Below, piece by piece: positions 43,787 through 56,900 of a stretch of 64,000 nucleotides of DNA. The DNA is from Methylocapsa sp. S129. Its GTDB lineage: Bacteria > Pseudomonadota > Alphaproteobacteria > Rhizobiales > Beijerinckiaceae. Each line of letters begins with the position of its first letter. The stretch's first letter is position 1. Made by a program: the position numbers and the translations under genes. Below the pieces are notes generated by a model. The model saw only the letters and a program-made list of their open reading frames with translations, was not told the origin of the DNA and ran no database searches. The DNA is taken from positions 180,285 to 244,284 of the forward strand of contig NZ_LMUI01000011.1 in NCBI RefSeq assembly GCF_009765995.1, written 5' to 3'.

Positions 43787-44002
43787 CTATCCGGAGAACG
43801 CTTTCTGCGGCGGCTTGCCGATCCTGGCGCAGGTCGCCATGTAGTCCGCGACCGCCTCGCGAAAGGCGGCTCGCAGATCGCCCACATTGGTGGCGTGGAA
43901 GCTGACGACGTCATCGATGCCGGCAATCTTGCCGTGAAAAATGCCGTCCTCGTCGTCATATTCGATGTGGGCGGCATAGCTCTTGTGGCGCATGGCGCTC
44001 AT
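43787..44002 (-). CDS. HicB-like antitoxin domain, short form
   Basis: This 71-aa protein matches the N-terminal RNase-H-like fold of HicB antitoxins (YAAHIEYDDEDGIFHGKIAG, then FREAVADYMATCARIGKPPQ ending KAFSG). It stops where the DNA-binding C-terminal domain (ribbon-helix-helix or HTH) normally follows. No intact hicA toxin gene is found on either side within the 150-bp gaps. It could be a solitary HicB-type regulator or a truncated antitoxin relic. Confidence 0.75.
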   Translation of the reverse strand: MSAMRHKSYAAHIEYDDEDGIFHGKIAGIDDVVSFHATNVGDLRAAFREAVADYMATCARIGKPPQKAFSG

Positions 44003-44150
44003 GGCCTGACTCCAATTTGCGCCAGGAAATCCCTGGCTTGCCTGACTTGATATCCCGAGGCCTCTTTGTCTGGATGCGGACGGTGGAAGATATCAGAAAA
44101 TGCAATCGACAACGAAGGCGCGCCGGTCGTCCCGCGCCGGACAGCGCGGA

Positions 44151-45065
44151 TTAGCCGAGCCGTTCCCGTAAGAACCCGCCGATCGCGTCCACCGACTGTT
44201 CGGCGGCGAGAAAGTGGCCGAGGCTGGATTGGAAGACATGCGGCATGCCGGTCCAGACCGACAGCGTGACGTCAACGCCCGCCGCGCGCGCCAGCTCGGC
44301 GTAGCGCCGGGAATCGTCGAGCAGCAATTCATCGTCGCCGACGTCGATGCGGATCGGCGGCAAGCCTGCGAGCGCCGCATAAAGCGGCGACGCCTTGGGG
44401 TCGGCGGCATCACGGCCCTGCAGATAGGAATCGGCGAAGGCTGCGAGCACGCCGCGGGTGAAGATCGGATCCGCCTCGGCGCGGCTTTCCATACTGGCGC
44501 CGGTCAAAGCGAGGTCGGTCCAGGGCGACATGACCGCCGCGCCGAGCGGCTGCCGAGCGCCCTGCGCCCGTTCGCCGGCGAGGATCGACAGCAGCGCGAG
44601 CGTCAGGCCGCCGCCGGCGGAATCGCCCGCGATCACGATCTTCTCGGCGCCTTCCGCGACGAGGCCTTTGTACGCCGCGACCGCATCGTCGATGGCGGCC
44701 GGAAAGGCGTGTTCGGGCGCGCGCCGATAGTCTGGCAGAAAGGCGTCCGCGCCGCCGCGCGCGGCGATCTGGCCCGCGAAATTGCCAAACGCCGCGGCCG
44801 AGCCCAGCACATAGCCGCCGCCGTGCACATAGAGCAGGCGTGCGCCGGGTTGGGCGTTAGCCGGGCGGACCCAAAAGCCGGGGACGCCGCCGACAGTTCC
44901 CGGCTCCAGCCGCACATGGTCGGCGGCGGGCGTCGTGGCGAGCATGGCGTCGAACATCGGTCGCGCGTCCGGGCCGAGAATCTCGCCCTTGTGGGCGGCG
45001 GCGGCCTGCCGCATCGCCGCGACGGCGGGGGCGTCCTGCGACGATAGGGGATGGATGATGGTCAT
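44151..45065 (-). CDS. Alpha/beta hydrolase of the HSL/acetyl-esterase family
   Basis: The 304-aa esterase has the oxyanion motif HGGGY (81-85), nucleophile S149 in GDSAGGG, an acid near VGDDELLLDD, and catalytic H in MPHVFQS. These residues place it in the hormone-sensitive-lipase group, which hydrolyses short-chain acyl esters in the cytoplasm. It lies 81 bp behind an NmrA-like reductase gene on the same strand and may share its transcript and the divergent LysR control. Confidence 0.92.
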   Translation of the reverse strand: MTIIHPLSSQDAPAVAAMRQAAAAHKGEILGPDARPMFDAMLATTPAADHVRLEPGTVGGVPGFWVRPANAQPGARLLYVHGGGYVLGSAAAFGNFAGQIAARGGADAFLPDYRRAPEHAFPAAIDDAVAAYKGLVAEGAEKIVIAGDSAGGGLTLALLSILAGERAQGARQPLGAAVMSPWTDLALTGASMESRAEADPIFTRGVLAAFADSYLQGRDAADPKASPLYAALAGLPPIRIDVGDDELLLDDSRRYAELARAAGVDVTLSVWTGMPHVFQSSLGHFLAAEQSVDAIGGFLRERLG

Positions 45066-45146
45066 GATATTTCTCCTGTTCTGGTTGGTCGTCCCGGCGC
45101 CGCTACGCCGCCACGCGGCCGGAAAGCGGCGATGTATCGTCTGGCC

Positions 45147-46025
45147 TCAGCCCCTGGCCCACTGAGCCGCAGCGTCTCGCGCAAAATCGCGGTACGAGCG
45201 CGGCGCCCGGCCAAGCAAGGCCGTGAGGTGGGCGATGTCGGCGGCGGTCGCCACCGCGCCATCCCTCTGGTAGCGGCCGAACATCAGCCGCAGGTCGAGC
45301 GCGTGCCAGCTCGGCAGCATGGTCTTGAAGCGCTGTTCGAGCAGGCCGAGATCGTCGCCGCCATAGCGGATGGCGCGGCCGAGCGCTTCGCTCCAAATGG
45401 CGGCGATCGCCTCCCCGGTCAGGCTGTCGGGACCGACCAGCGCATAGGTCTCGCGGCCCAGCGGCGCGGGCGCCCGTTCCCGCCGCGCAAGCTCGATCGC
45501 AGCGGCCTCGCCAATGTCGCGGATGTCGACCATCGAGACCCCCTTCGCGCCGATCGGCGCGCCATAGGCGCCATAGGTCAGCAACGGCTCCTTCTGGCGA
45601 AGGTCGTTCTGAATGAAATAGGCCGGGCGCAGCACCGTCGCGGGAAGGCCAAGGTCATCGATCATCCGCTCGACCGTGTGCTTGCCGGCGAAATGCGGCA
45701 CGTCGGCATAGGTCTCGCCCTTGAACACTGAGAGATAGACGATGCCCTTGACGCCAGCCTCGCGCGCGACGGTCAGTGCGAGCATCGTCTGCGTCAGTTC
45801 GTCGGCGACGTTCGGCGCCAGCAGGAACAGCGTGCTGACGCCCTTTAGCGCCGCACGCATCGAATCCACATCGGCAAGATCGCCGCGGACCGGAATCATG
45901 CCGGTCGGGATTTGCGCCTTCTCAGGCGCGCGCGTCAGCGCGCGCACCTCGACGTCCCCACCCTGCAAGTGGGAGAGAACCTGGGACCCGATCGTCCCCG
46001 TGCTGCCGGTAACCAGAATTGTCAT
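45147..46025 (-). CDS. NmrA-like NAD(P)-binding protein (atypical SDR)
   Basis: The 292-aa Rossmann-fold protein has the atypical-SDR nucleotide motif VTGSTGTIGSQV at its start. The NmrA-type layout follows: FLLAPNVADELTQTMLALTVAREAGV, KHTVERMIDDLGLPATVLRPAYFIQN, then a C-terminal domain. Relatives act as NAD(P)H-quinone reductases or redox-sensing regulators. It is divergent from a LysR-type regulator 119 bp away, which is the probable controller. The esterase gene follows on the same strand. Confidence 0.9.
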   Translation of the reverse strand: MTILVTGSTGTIGSQVLSHLQGGDVEVRALTRAPEKAQIPTGMIPVRGDLADVDSMRAALKGVSTLFLLAPNVADELTQTMLALTVAREAGVKGIVYLSVFKGETYADVPHFAGKHTVERMIDDLGLPATVLRPAYFIQNDLRQKEPLLTYGAYGAPIGAKGVSMVDIRDIGEAAAIELARRERAPAPLGRETYALVGPDSLTGEAIAAIWSEALGRAIRYGGDDLGLLEQRFKTMLPSWHALDLRLMFGRYQRDGAVATAADIAHLTALLGRAPRSYRDFARDAAAQWARG

Positions 46026-46144
46026 GACCAGAACTCCTCAAAAGGCCGCGAAAGCCGTGTGCCTTGAGGCGAAAGATACCCGTTCCATTCTCGCAAGGAA
46101 GACGCCATAATCTGGACAACACGTCTCATTTTCGGAACAGCACG

Positions 46145-47044
46145 ATGGATCTGCAAGCCCTGGCCGATTTCAATCTCGTGGCGGCCCATAATGGGTTCGG
46201 CCGCGCCAGCCGCCTCTCCGGGCGATCGAAGGCGACGCTGTCGCGCCGGGTCGCTGAACTCGAACAGAGTCTGGGCGTCAGGTTGATCGAGCGCGGCGCC
46301 CAAACGTTGCGCCTGACCGAGGAAGGGCGGACGCTGCATGAGCGCACGCAGGGACCGCTCACGGAAGTCGCCGAAGCGGGCGAGGCGGTTGTTTTGGGCG
46401 CTTCGACTCCGCGCGGGCGGCTGCGCGTCAGCGCGCCGGTCGTCTTCGCGCATGTCGCGCTTGGCCGGATCGGCGCGCGCTTCGCGCTGGCCTATCCCGA
46501 GGTGCAGCTCGAGATCGTCGCCGATGACCGAAAGGTCGATCCGGTCGAGGACGGCTACGACCTGATCATCCGGATCGATCCTTCGCCCGACGACCGCCTC
46601 GTTGGCCGCCGCTTCCTGAACGACGAGCGATTGATCGTGGCGGCGCCCCATGTGCCGCGCCCGGCCGCTGCAACCAACGGTTCGCCGGAAACTTTGGTGA
46701 AGGCTGTACTGTTGAGCGCCGCGCCTCCTGACGTCGTCTGGCGGTTACGAACCGGGACGAAGGACATCCTTGTGCTCAGACCTCAACCGGTCTTGCGTCT
46801 TTCGTCCCTGTTGATGGTGCGCGAGGCTGTGCTGGCTGGCGCCGGCGCCGCGTTGCTGCCGAAACTACTCGTGGCGGACGATCTTACGGCGGGCCGGCTT
46901 GTTCTCTGGGGCGCCCATGACGCGCCTTCCGTGGAAATCTGGGCGCTGCAAAGCTCACGCCGGCTCATCGGCGCAAAAGTGCGCGCATTCCTGGACGTGA
47001 TGGAAAAGACCTTTCCGGAGAAGAGCTTCGTTCCTCCATCCTGA
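46145..47044 (+). CDS. LysR-family transcriptional regulator
   Basis: The 299-aa protein has an N-terminal winged HTH (FGRASRLSGRSKATLSRRVAELEQSLGVRLIERG) and a periplasmic-binding-like effector domain (PRGRLRVSAPVVFAHVALGRI onward), the standard LTTR build. The start is the ATG of MDLQALADFNLVA; the upstream frame is not coding. It is divergent from the NmrA-like reductase, the likely target, in the reductase-repressor arrangement common for quinone- or aldehyde-responsive LTTRs. Confidence 0.93.
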   Translation: MDLQALADFNLVAAHNGFGRASRLSGRSKATLSRRVAELEQSLGVRLIERGAQTLRLTEEGRTLHERTQGPLTEVAEAGEAVVLGASTPRGRLRVSAPVVFAHVALGRIGARFALAYPEVQLEIVADDRKVDPVEDGYDLIIRIDPSPDDRLVGRRFLNDERLIVAAPHVPRPAAATNGSPETLVKAVLLSAAPPDVVWRLRTGTKDILVLRPQPVLRLSSLLMVREAVLAGAGAALLPKLLVADDLTAGRLVLWGAHDAPSVEIWALQSSRRLIGAKVRAFLDVMEKTFPEKSFVPPS

Positions 47045-47106
47045 AGAAAGACATCGACTCCACGCGCATTGGTAAATCGTAAGCAGGACGACAAAATCGG
47101 CGCTTT

Positions 47107-47132
47107 GGCGCCGGGATCGAAGGCCCGGCGCC
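47107..47132. terminator. Hairpin between convergent genes
   Basis: A perfect 9-bp stem (GGCGCCGGG and CCCGGCGCC) with an 8-base loop lies between the LysR gene and the convergent hydrolase gene. It lacks a U-run, so its terminator role is tentative. Confidence 0.4.
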
Positions 47133-47141
47133 GCGCAACTT

Positions 47142-47966
47142 CTAGCCTTTGATGAAAGCCAGCAGGTCGGCGTTGATGGTTTCGGCCTCGGTCGTAGGCA
47201 TGCCATGCGGAAAGCCTTTATAGGTTTTCAGTACGCCATTTTTCAGCAGCTTCGCCGACAGCGGTCCAGAATCGGCATAGGGCACGATCTGGTCGTCGTC
47301 GCCGTGCATCACCAGCACTGGCACGGCGATCTTCTTCAGGTCTTCGGTAAAGTCGGTCTGGGAGAAGGCGACGACGCCGTCGTAATGCGCCTTGGCGCCG
47401 CCCATCATGCCCTGGCGCCACCAGTTCCAGATGATGCCTTGCGATGGTTTCGCGCCGGGCCTGTTGAAGCCATAAAACGGTCCGGCCGGCACATCGTAAT
47501 AGAATTGCGCGCGGTTTGCGGCGAGCTGCGCTTGAAAGCCGTCGAACACTTCCTTCGGCAGGCCGCCCGGATTGGCCGCCGTCTTCACCATCAGCGGCGG
47601 CACCGCGCTGATGAGCGCCGCTTTCGCTACGCGGCTTTCGCCATGGCGGGCAATGTAATGGACGACTTCGCCGCCGCCGGTGGAGTGGCCGACATGCACC
47701 GCGTTCTTGAGGTCAAGATGCGCCGTCAACGCCGCGAGGTCGTCGGCGTAGTGATCCATGTCGTGGCCGCCCCCGACCTGGCTCGAGCGGCCGTGGCCGC
47801 GCCTGTCATGCGCAATGACGCGGAAGCCCTTCCCGACGAAGAACATCATCTGCGCGTCCCAATCGTCCGCCGACAGCGGCCATCCGTGGCTGAAAACGAT
47901 GGGCTGACCGGCGCCCCAGTCCTTGTAAAAAATCTCGACGCCGTCCTTGGTGGCGATCGTGGGCAT
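47142..47966 (-). CDS. Alpha/beta hydrolase, non-haem chloroperoxidase type
   Basis: The 274-aa hydrolase has oxyanion [11 protein letters not shown], the [10 protein letters not shown] block, nucleophile S95 (GHSTGGGE), acid in [11 protein letters not shown] and catalytic H in FPHGMPTT, all typical of cofactor-free haloperoxidase/perhydrolase esterases. The start was set at the ATG of [18 protein letters not shown] with AAGGAT upstream; the long upstream extension runs antisense to the ogt region and is not coding. It is a paralogue of the 32847-33653 hydrolase. Confidence 0.93.
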   Translation of the reverse strand: MPTIATKDGVEIFYKDWGAGQPIVFSHGWPLSADDWDAQMMFFVGKGFRVIAHDRRGHGRSSQVGGGHDMDHYADDLAALTAHLDLKNAVHVGHSTGGGEVVHYIARHGESRVAKAALISAVPPLMVKTAANPGGLPKEVFDGFQAQLAANRAQFYYDVPAGPFYGFNRPGAKPSQGIIWNWWRQGMMGGAKAHYDGVVAFSQTDFTEDLKKIAVPVLVMHGDDDQIVPYADSGPLSAKLLKNGVLKTYKGFPHGMPTTEAETINADLLAFIKG

Positions 47967-48230
47967 CTCGCTGATCCTTTTGTTGATTGGGAGCTGAGCG
48001 CCTCCAATGTGGAAGAGATAGGCCGCATGGTCGATAATGCGGATTGGCGAAACTGACATTCCTCGAGGCGATACTGCCAATGGCGACCAGCGACGCCCCG
48101 ACGGAGATTGGCGTCCTAGCCTATCCCAGTTCCCAACTTGCCGCGATCCATGCGTTGGCGCGAAAGCCGGGTTGAATTTCATCCTCCGCTCCACAATGTT
48201 CAGAACGCATTGAGATATGAGAGCCACGAG

Positions 48231-48794
48231 ATGGGCCAAGCCGCGCAGTTTTATTCTATCTTCGAAACGGCAAGCGGCTTTTGCGGCCTTGCCTGGAGCG
48301 CCTTGGGCGTCACGCGCTTCCAATTGCCGACGAAAAGCGCCGAGGCGACCCAACGCCTTCTGCTGCGCCGGGCGCCCGGCGCGGAACCTGGCGCGCCGAC
48401 TGCCGAAATCGCCGAAGCGATCGCCGCGGTGAAGCGCTATTTCGCAGGCGAGGAGACGGACTTTTCTCATGTCGCGGTCGACCTTGGCGGCCAGGACGCA
48501 TTCTTTGCGCAAATCTACGCGGCGGCGCGGCAGGTCGGCTGGGGCCGCACGACTACCTACGGCGCTTTGGCCAAGCAAGTCGGCGCCGGGCCGGAGGCCG
48601 CGCGCGATGTCGGACAAGCGATGGCCAGGAATCCGGTCGCGCTGATCATCCCCTGTCACAGGGTGCTGGCGGCCGGCGGCAAGATCGGCGGCTTCTCCGC
48701 GCCGGGGGGATCGGAGTCGAAGATGCGGATGCTGGCGCTCGAGGGCGTTCAGGTCGCGCCACCGCCGCCAGCGCAGCGCGCGTTTGAGTTTTGA
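48231..48794 (+). CDS. ogt: Methylated-DNA-protein-cysteine methyltransferase
   Basis: The 187-aa suicide repair protein removes O6-alkyl groups from guanine. The acceptor cysteine is C142 in [12 protein letters not shown], preceded by the DNA-binding helix segment [26 protein letters not shown] ([12 protein letters not shown] carries the arginine finger) and followed by the GGFSAPGG loop. The size fits Ogt-type rather than Ada-type proteins. The start was taken at the ATG of [16 protein letters not shown], where the fold begins, 31 codons inside the longest frame. Confidence 0.95.
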   Translation: MGQAAQFYSIFETASGFCGLAWSALGVTRFQLPTKSAEATQRLLLRRAPGAEPGAPTAEIAEAIAAVKRYFAGEETDFSHVAVDLGGQDAFFAQIYAAARQVGWGRTTTYGALAKQVGAGPEAARDVGQAMARNPVALIIPCHRVLAAGGKIGGFSAPGGSESKMRMLALEGVQVAPPPPAQRAFEF

Positions 48795-48843
48795 ACGCGA
48801 AATTAGGGCGGCGCTTTACGAACGCCCTCGTTATCGTTGTCCG

Positions 48844-50678
<1,835 letters not shown>

Positions 50679-50689
50679 TCAAATCCGTT

Positions 50690-51589
50690 ATGGCTGAGCA
50701 TCGTCAAACATTGCCGCCGCTCGAATGGATCCGGGTTTTCGAGGCCGCGGCGCGACTGGGCAGTTTTACCGCCGCAGGCCACGAGCTGGGGCTCACGCAG
50801 GCCGCCGTCAGCCAGCGCATCCGGCATCTGGAATTGCGATTAGGCGCGCAACTGTTCAATCGGCAGGCCCGAGGGGTCAGCCTGTCGACGCCGGGAGAGG
50901 CGTGGCTGCCGCATGTGCAGGCCGCTTTCGCGCAGCTCGGGCATAGCGCCGCCAATCTTTTTGAATCGCCGCGTCGCAAGATCGCGATCGCAGCGTCGTC
51001 TTCGGTCATCGAGCTGTGGATCGTTCCGCGCCTTCTCCCTATTGCGCGCCGTCTTCCGCATGTTCAGCTCGCCTTTGAAACGATCCAGCGTCTGCCCGAT
51101 TATGAGCGCTCGGACGCTGATTTTGAGATTCGTTTCGGCGAAGGCCATTGGCCCGGACGCGACGCGCGTCGCCTCTTCCCGGAGGAGCTTGCGCCCGTCG
51201 CGTCGCCGGCTCTGGCTAGGGATATCGCGGACGACTGGCGGGCGCTGCCGCGTATCGCGACCTCCGGGCCAAGATCAGGCTGGCGGGATTGGTCGAACGC
51301 GATGGGCGAGCCGCCGCCGCCGGCGCCCTTGCTCCGTTTCGACACTTTCGCGCAGGCATTGGCGGCGGCGGAGGCTGGAGCGGGCGTTCTGCTGGCGTCG
51401 CTGGCGCTCTGCCAGGCCGCGATTGACGCGCGTCGGCTCTTGCGCTTGGCTGACCGGTCGCTGCGCATGGAAGGCGGCTACTGGATCACATGGGCGCTCA
51501 ACCGGCCGGAGTTCGCCGAGCGCCGCACCCTCGTCGAGTGCCTCGTCAATCCGCAGCCGATAGAGGCTGGGAAAGGTGCGAGGGCGTAA
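50690..51589 (+). CDS. LysR-family transcriptional regulator (GcvA-like)
   Basis: The 299-aa LTTR has its HTH at residues about 10-65 (EWIRVFEAAARLGSFTAAGHELGLTQAAVSQRIRHLELRLG), followed by an effector domain of the GcvA-like subgroup (PRRKIAIAASSSVIELWIVPRL). It is divergent from the 2OG-oxygenase/HD-oxygenase operon across 101 bp, so it is the likely regulator of phosphonate oxidation and may respond to the substrate or a product such as glycine betaine. It is convergent with the ferredoxin reductase gene. Confidence 0.92.
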   Translation: MAEHRQTLPPLEWIRVFEAAARLGSFTAAGHELGLTQAAVSQRIRHLELRLGAQLFNRQARGVSLSTPGEAWLPHVQAAFAQLGHSAANLFESPRRKIAIAASSSVIELWIVPRLLPIARRLPHVQLAFETIQRLPDYERSDADFEIRFGEGHWPGRDARRLFPEELAPVASPALARDIADDWRALPRIATSGPRSGWRDWSNAMGEPPPPAPLLRFDTFAQALAAAEAGAGVLLASLALCQAAIDARRLLRLADRSLRMEGGYWITWALNRPEFAERRTLVECLVNPQPIEAGKGARA

Positions 51590-51623
51590 GCCGGGATTTT
51601 ACGGCGAGCGCCCGCCCGCCCCC

Positions 51624-52986
<1,363 letters not shown>

Positions 52987-53164
52987 GGAGCGGACTTCTT
53001 CCTGTCTTGAGCCGACGAACGCAAATCTTGGGCCAGCGCGCGCCTTCTTAAAGGCTCGCGCGGCGCAGCGAAAGGCCGAAATCGCCGGCAAGCTTTGCTA
53101 TTTCTTGTAGACGCGATCGTTGGCCGCGTTCAGCGCGCAAGCGCTTTGTTTTCGGCTGATCGCG

Positions 53165-53190
53165 GCGGACGAATGCTTCGCATTCGCCCG
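53165..53190. repeat. Short palindromic repeat shared with 33970-33993
   Basis: CGAATGC-TTC-GCATTCG (53170-53186) with flanking bases is an inverted copy of the palindrome inside the 33.7-34.1 kb element; about 22 bases agree. It looks like a REP-type dispersed hairpin in the spacer between the ferredoxin and Hpt genes. Confidence 0.6.
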
Positions 53191-53238
53191 GAGGCCCGCG
53201 ACCGCGCCTGCAAGTGGGTTTGGCCCTTGTTCCCTTGC

Positions 53239-53676
53239 CTAGTGGCCCAGCAATTGGGCGATCGTCGCTCTGGCCTCGGCGACCGCGGCGGCGAGCGCGG
53301 CGAGAGCTGCGCCGGCCGCGGCCCCGCGCGGCGGCGCGGCGCAGCTCGCCTCATAAACCTGCGCGGTCCGGGCGACCCGGCCGGCGCCGATGGCCAGGGC
53401 CGAGCCCCGCAAAGTATGGGCGAGATCGCCGCGGGTTTTGGCGTCGCCCGCGCCCGGCTCCATCAATTGCGCAACGATTCGCGCCGATTGGCGTTCGAAA
53501 AGGTCGAGAAGCTCCACCTCCAGCGCCTGATCGCTCAGGGTCTGGCGCGACAGATGCACGAGATCGATGACCGGCTCGCCCTCCTGGCCGCCAAAAGCCT
53601 CGTCGCCGCCGCCAAAGCCCTGCTCCGCGGCCAGGTATTCTCTTGATTTAGAATGGTTTATAGCAAGTGCGACCAT
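53239..53676 (-). CDS. Hpt (histidine phosphotransfer) domain protein
   Basis: This 145-aa helical protein has an Hpt core: LLDLFERQSARIVAQLM, phospho-acceptor H87 in LAHTLRGSALAIGAGRVA, then a terminal helix. It would relay phosphate between response-regulator receivers, but no kinase or receiver gene is adjacent. The start was taken at the ATG of MVALAINHSKSREYL with GAGGAAG upstream. It is divergent from the giant coiled-coil gene across 297 bp, which contain the TGAGGAT-GAGA-ATCCTCA hairpin (about 53805-53822). Confidence 0.85.
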   Translation of the reverse strand: MVALAINHSKSREYLAAEQGFGGGDEAFGGQEGEPVIDLVHLSRQTLSDQALEVELLDLFERQSARIVAQLMEPGAGDAKTRGDLAHTLRGSALAIGAGRVARTAQVYEASCAAPPRGAAAGAALAALAAAVAEARATIAQLLGH

Positions 53677-53973
53677 GGCCGGCTTCCTCAATGTCAGACG
53701 CGTTGAAGCGTCATTTTCCGGTGTGTTGCGCAAACGAAGCCTTTACGGAACGCGTGAGGAGCCAGATGGTCGGCGTTTACGGTAACTGAACCGTTAACGA
53801 CGTTTTGAGGATGAGAATCCTCATATGTTTCAATCTCGCCCCGCGACCTGTAGGATGAGGTTGGTTAATTCGTTGGCGCGAACCCCTCAGAGGCCCAGGA
53901 GGGGACCGGCCTATTGTCGGCGTCGCGGTAAGCGGTCTGTCGACGTTGAGTTCAATATGGTGAGGCGGACGCA

Positions 53974-56900
53974 ATGGTACAACAGACTAAGGCTCAGGAT
54001 CCGCTCGCGGCTGCGATGTCGGCGATCGAGGACGCCTTAAACCTGTCACATGAACATGAGGAAGCGGCGGTAGAGCCTGCGCGCGCGTCTCAAAGCGCGC
54101 CGCAGGCGACGCTGGGCAAGCCCCTGCTCAGCCCCGCGTTCGAGCAAAACCAGTCTTCGCCGTCCCCTGTCGCCGAAAAATTGGCGCCCACGCGCACTCC
54201 GGTCCAGCCGGCGCCGACGCTGAAGCCCGCGGCGCAATCGGGCGCCGCCGAAGCGACCGAAGTCAAACCGATCCTGGCGCCGGCCGGCTCTCCGGCGAAC
54301 GACGACCGCCCCTCGGTCGGGCAGATCCTGCAGGCGATGCAGACGCGCCCGCCGAGCCGCGTCCCCTTCGTCCTCGCCCTTGTCGCGTCGTTGGTCTGGC
54401 TGACCTTGTGCGGCGTCTATTTCGTCACCCACTACGCCGGGGATTGGAGCGCCCTTGCTGCGCGCGATTTCTGGCTGCGGCCGGAAATTGGCCTGGCGGG
54501 CCTTTCCGCGATCGGCCCGGCTTTGTTCCTGTTCGCGCTGGCGGTATTGGCGCGGCGCGCGCAGGAATTGCGCGCCTCGGCCCGCTCGATGACCCAGGTC
54601 GCGATGCGGCTGGCCGAGCCCGAGACGCTGGCGACCGACCAGGTGGTGACGCTGTCGCAGGCGATACGCCGCGAAGTCGCCTCGATGGGCGACGGCATCG
54701 AGAGGGCGCTGGCGCGCGCCTCGGAACTCGAAACCCTCGTTCGCTCCGAAGTGTCGACGATGGAGCGCTCCTATTCGGACAACGAGCGGCGCATCCGGTC
54801 GCTGATCGCCGAAATGGCCGACCAGCGCGAGGCGATCGTCGCCAATGGCGGACGCGTCCGCGCGGCGATAGCCGGAGCGCACCAGGGGGTCGCCGCCGAC
54901 CTCGACGCCATTTCCGACCGCTTGAACGAGCGCCTCGCCAACGCGGGCCGAAAAGTCGTGTCCTCGCTCGGCGCGACCTCGGAAGACATTGCGACGACGC
55001 TTGACCGCGCCGGCGCCGAGACGGTCGGGCGCATCGCCGAGCAAGGCGCGCAGATGCGCGAGGCGCTGGACGCCCTCGGTTCGGACGTGACGCAGCGCCT
55101 GGCCCAGGCGAGCGACGACAGCGCCCATGCGCTGCTCGACCGCATCGCCCAGATCGACGAGCGCCTCAAGATCAGCGGCGAAGCGTTCGCCGCCGATTTT
55201 GGCGCGCGCGGCGAAGACCTCGTCAACCGCATCGATCAGACGGGCGCGCGCGCTTCCGACACGATTCTGTCGCATGGCGAAGGGGTCATTGCGCGGCTCG
55301 CGCAGACGAGCGACGCCGTGGCCAACGAATTTGGATCGCGCAACGACGCGCTCGTCAATCTCATGGACGCCAGCAGCGCGCGCGCGTCCGAAGCGATCCT
55401 CACGCACGGTGAAGGAATCATTGCGCGGCTCACGCAGGCCACCGACGAAGTGGCGAACGTGTTCGGATCGCACAACGAAGCGCTCGTCAGTCTCCTGGAC
55501 GCCAGCAGCGCGCGCGCGTCCGAGGCGATCCTCACTCATGGCGAAGGAACCGTTGCGCGGCTCACGCAAGCCACCGACGAAGTGGCGAACGTGTTCAGCG
55601 CGCGCAACGAAGCGCTCGTCAGTCTCCTGGACGCGAGCAGCGCGCGCGCCTCCGAGGCGATCCTCACCCATGGCGAAGGAACCATTGCGCGGCTCACACA
55701 GGCCGCCGACGAAGTAGCGAACGCGTTCGGCGCGCGCAGCGAAGCGCTCGTCAATCTCCTGGACGCCAGCGGCGCGCGTGCGTCCGAGGCGATCCTCACC
55801 CATGGCGAAGGAACCATTGCGCGGCTCGCCCAGACCAGCGACGCCGTGGCGAACGAATTCGGAGCGCGCAATGACGCGCTCGTCAACATTCTGGACGCCA
55901 GCGGGACGCGCGCTTCGGGAGCGATCCTCACACATGGCGAAGGCATTGTTGCGCGGCTCGCGCAGGCCAGCGAAGCCATGGCGAACGAGTTTGGAGCGCG
56001 GGGCGATGCGCTCGTCAGTCTTCTGGACGCCAGCGGCGCGCGCGCTTCCGAGGCGATCCTCACGCAGGGCGACAGCGTTCTGGGACGCCTCGCCCAGAGC
56101 GTCGACGCGCTGGCGGGCGAGTTCGCATCGCGCACCGATGGCCTCGCCGACCGCATCGACGCGAGCGGCGCCCGTTTGCATGAGACCGTCCTGACGCATG
56201 GCGATAGCCTCGTCTCGCGTCTTCAGCAAACCAGCGACCGCATGCACGAGACCGTGGTCGTCCACGGGCGCGCGCTCGACGAGAGTCTCGCCGCTTCGCA
56301 CGACCGCATGGCTTCGCAATTGGCCCAGCGAACCAGCGAGACGCGCAATCTGTTCGAGTCGACGACCGTGGCTTTGTCCGATCAGTTCGAGGCCCATCAC
56401 AATCAGGTCCGCAGCCAGCTCGAAAATCATTCGGCCGACCTTGCCGCCCGGTTCGACGAGACCTCGCAACGCACGATCGATTCGATCGCGGAGCACGGCG
56501 CGGCCATGCACGAACGCCTGAGCGCGACGGCGACCGATTCGGTCGCGCAGATGAGCGACCAAGCCGCGCAACTGAACGAAAGATTTGCGACCATCGCTGG
56601 CGAGGCTGTCGCCGCGATCGCGATTCATAGCGACAGCATCAACGACACGCTGGCGTCGCGGCTCAGCACATTTGAAGAGACGCTCGCCACACGCGGCGGC
56701 GCCCTCGTTTCGACGCTTAACGGCCAAACCGGCCAGCTCGGGGCGCAGCTCGAAACGTTCGAGCGCCTTGTCGGCGAAGGCGGCGAAAGCGTCGTCGAGC
56801 GGATCGGCGCCTATGCCGAGCGGCTGGGCTCCCATATCGACGAACAGGTCGGCTCGATCGACGGCATCATGGCGAGCCGCCATGCCGAAATCGACAACCG

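Noticed and set aside
44003-44150. A hicA toxin relic upstream of the HicB-like gene.
   Set aside because: A short frame with DIKSG-like residues exists, but the match is too short and lacks the HicA double-stranded-RNA-binding core.
55246-56169. The regular 132-bp repeats considered as CRISPR or tandem satellite.
   Set aside because: All units stay in one open frame and encode 44-residue helical repeats of a protein.
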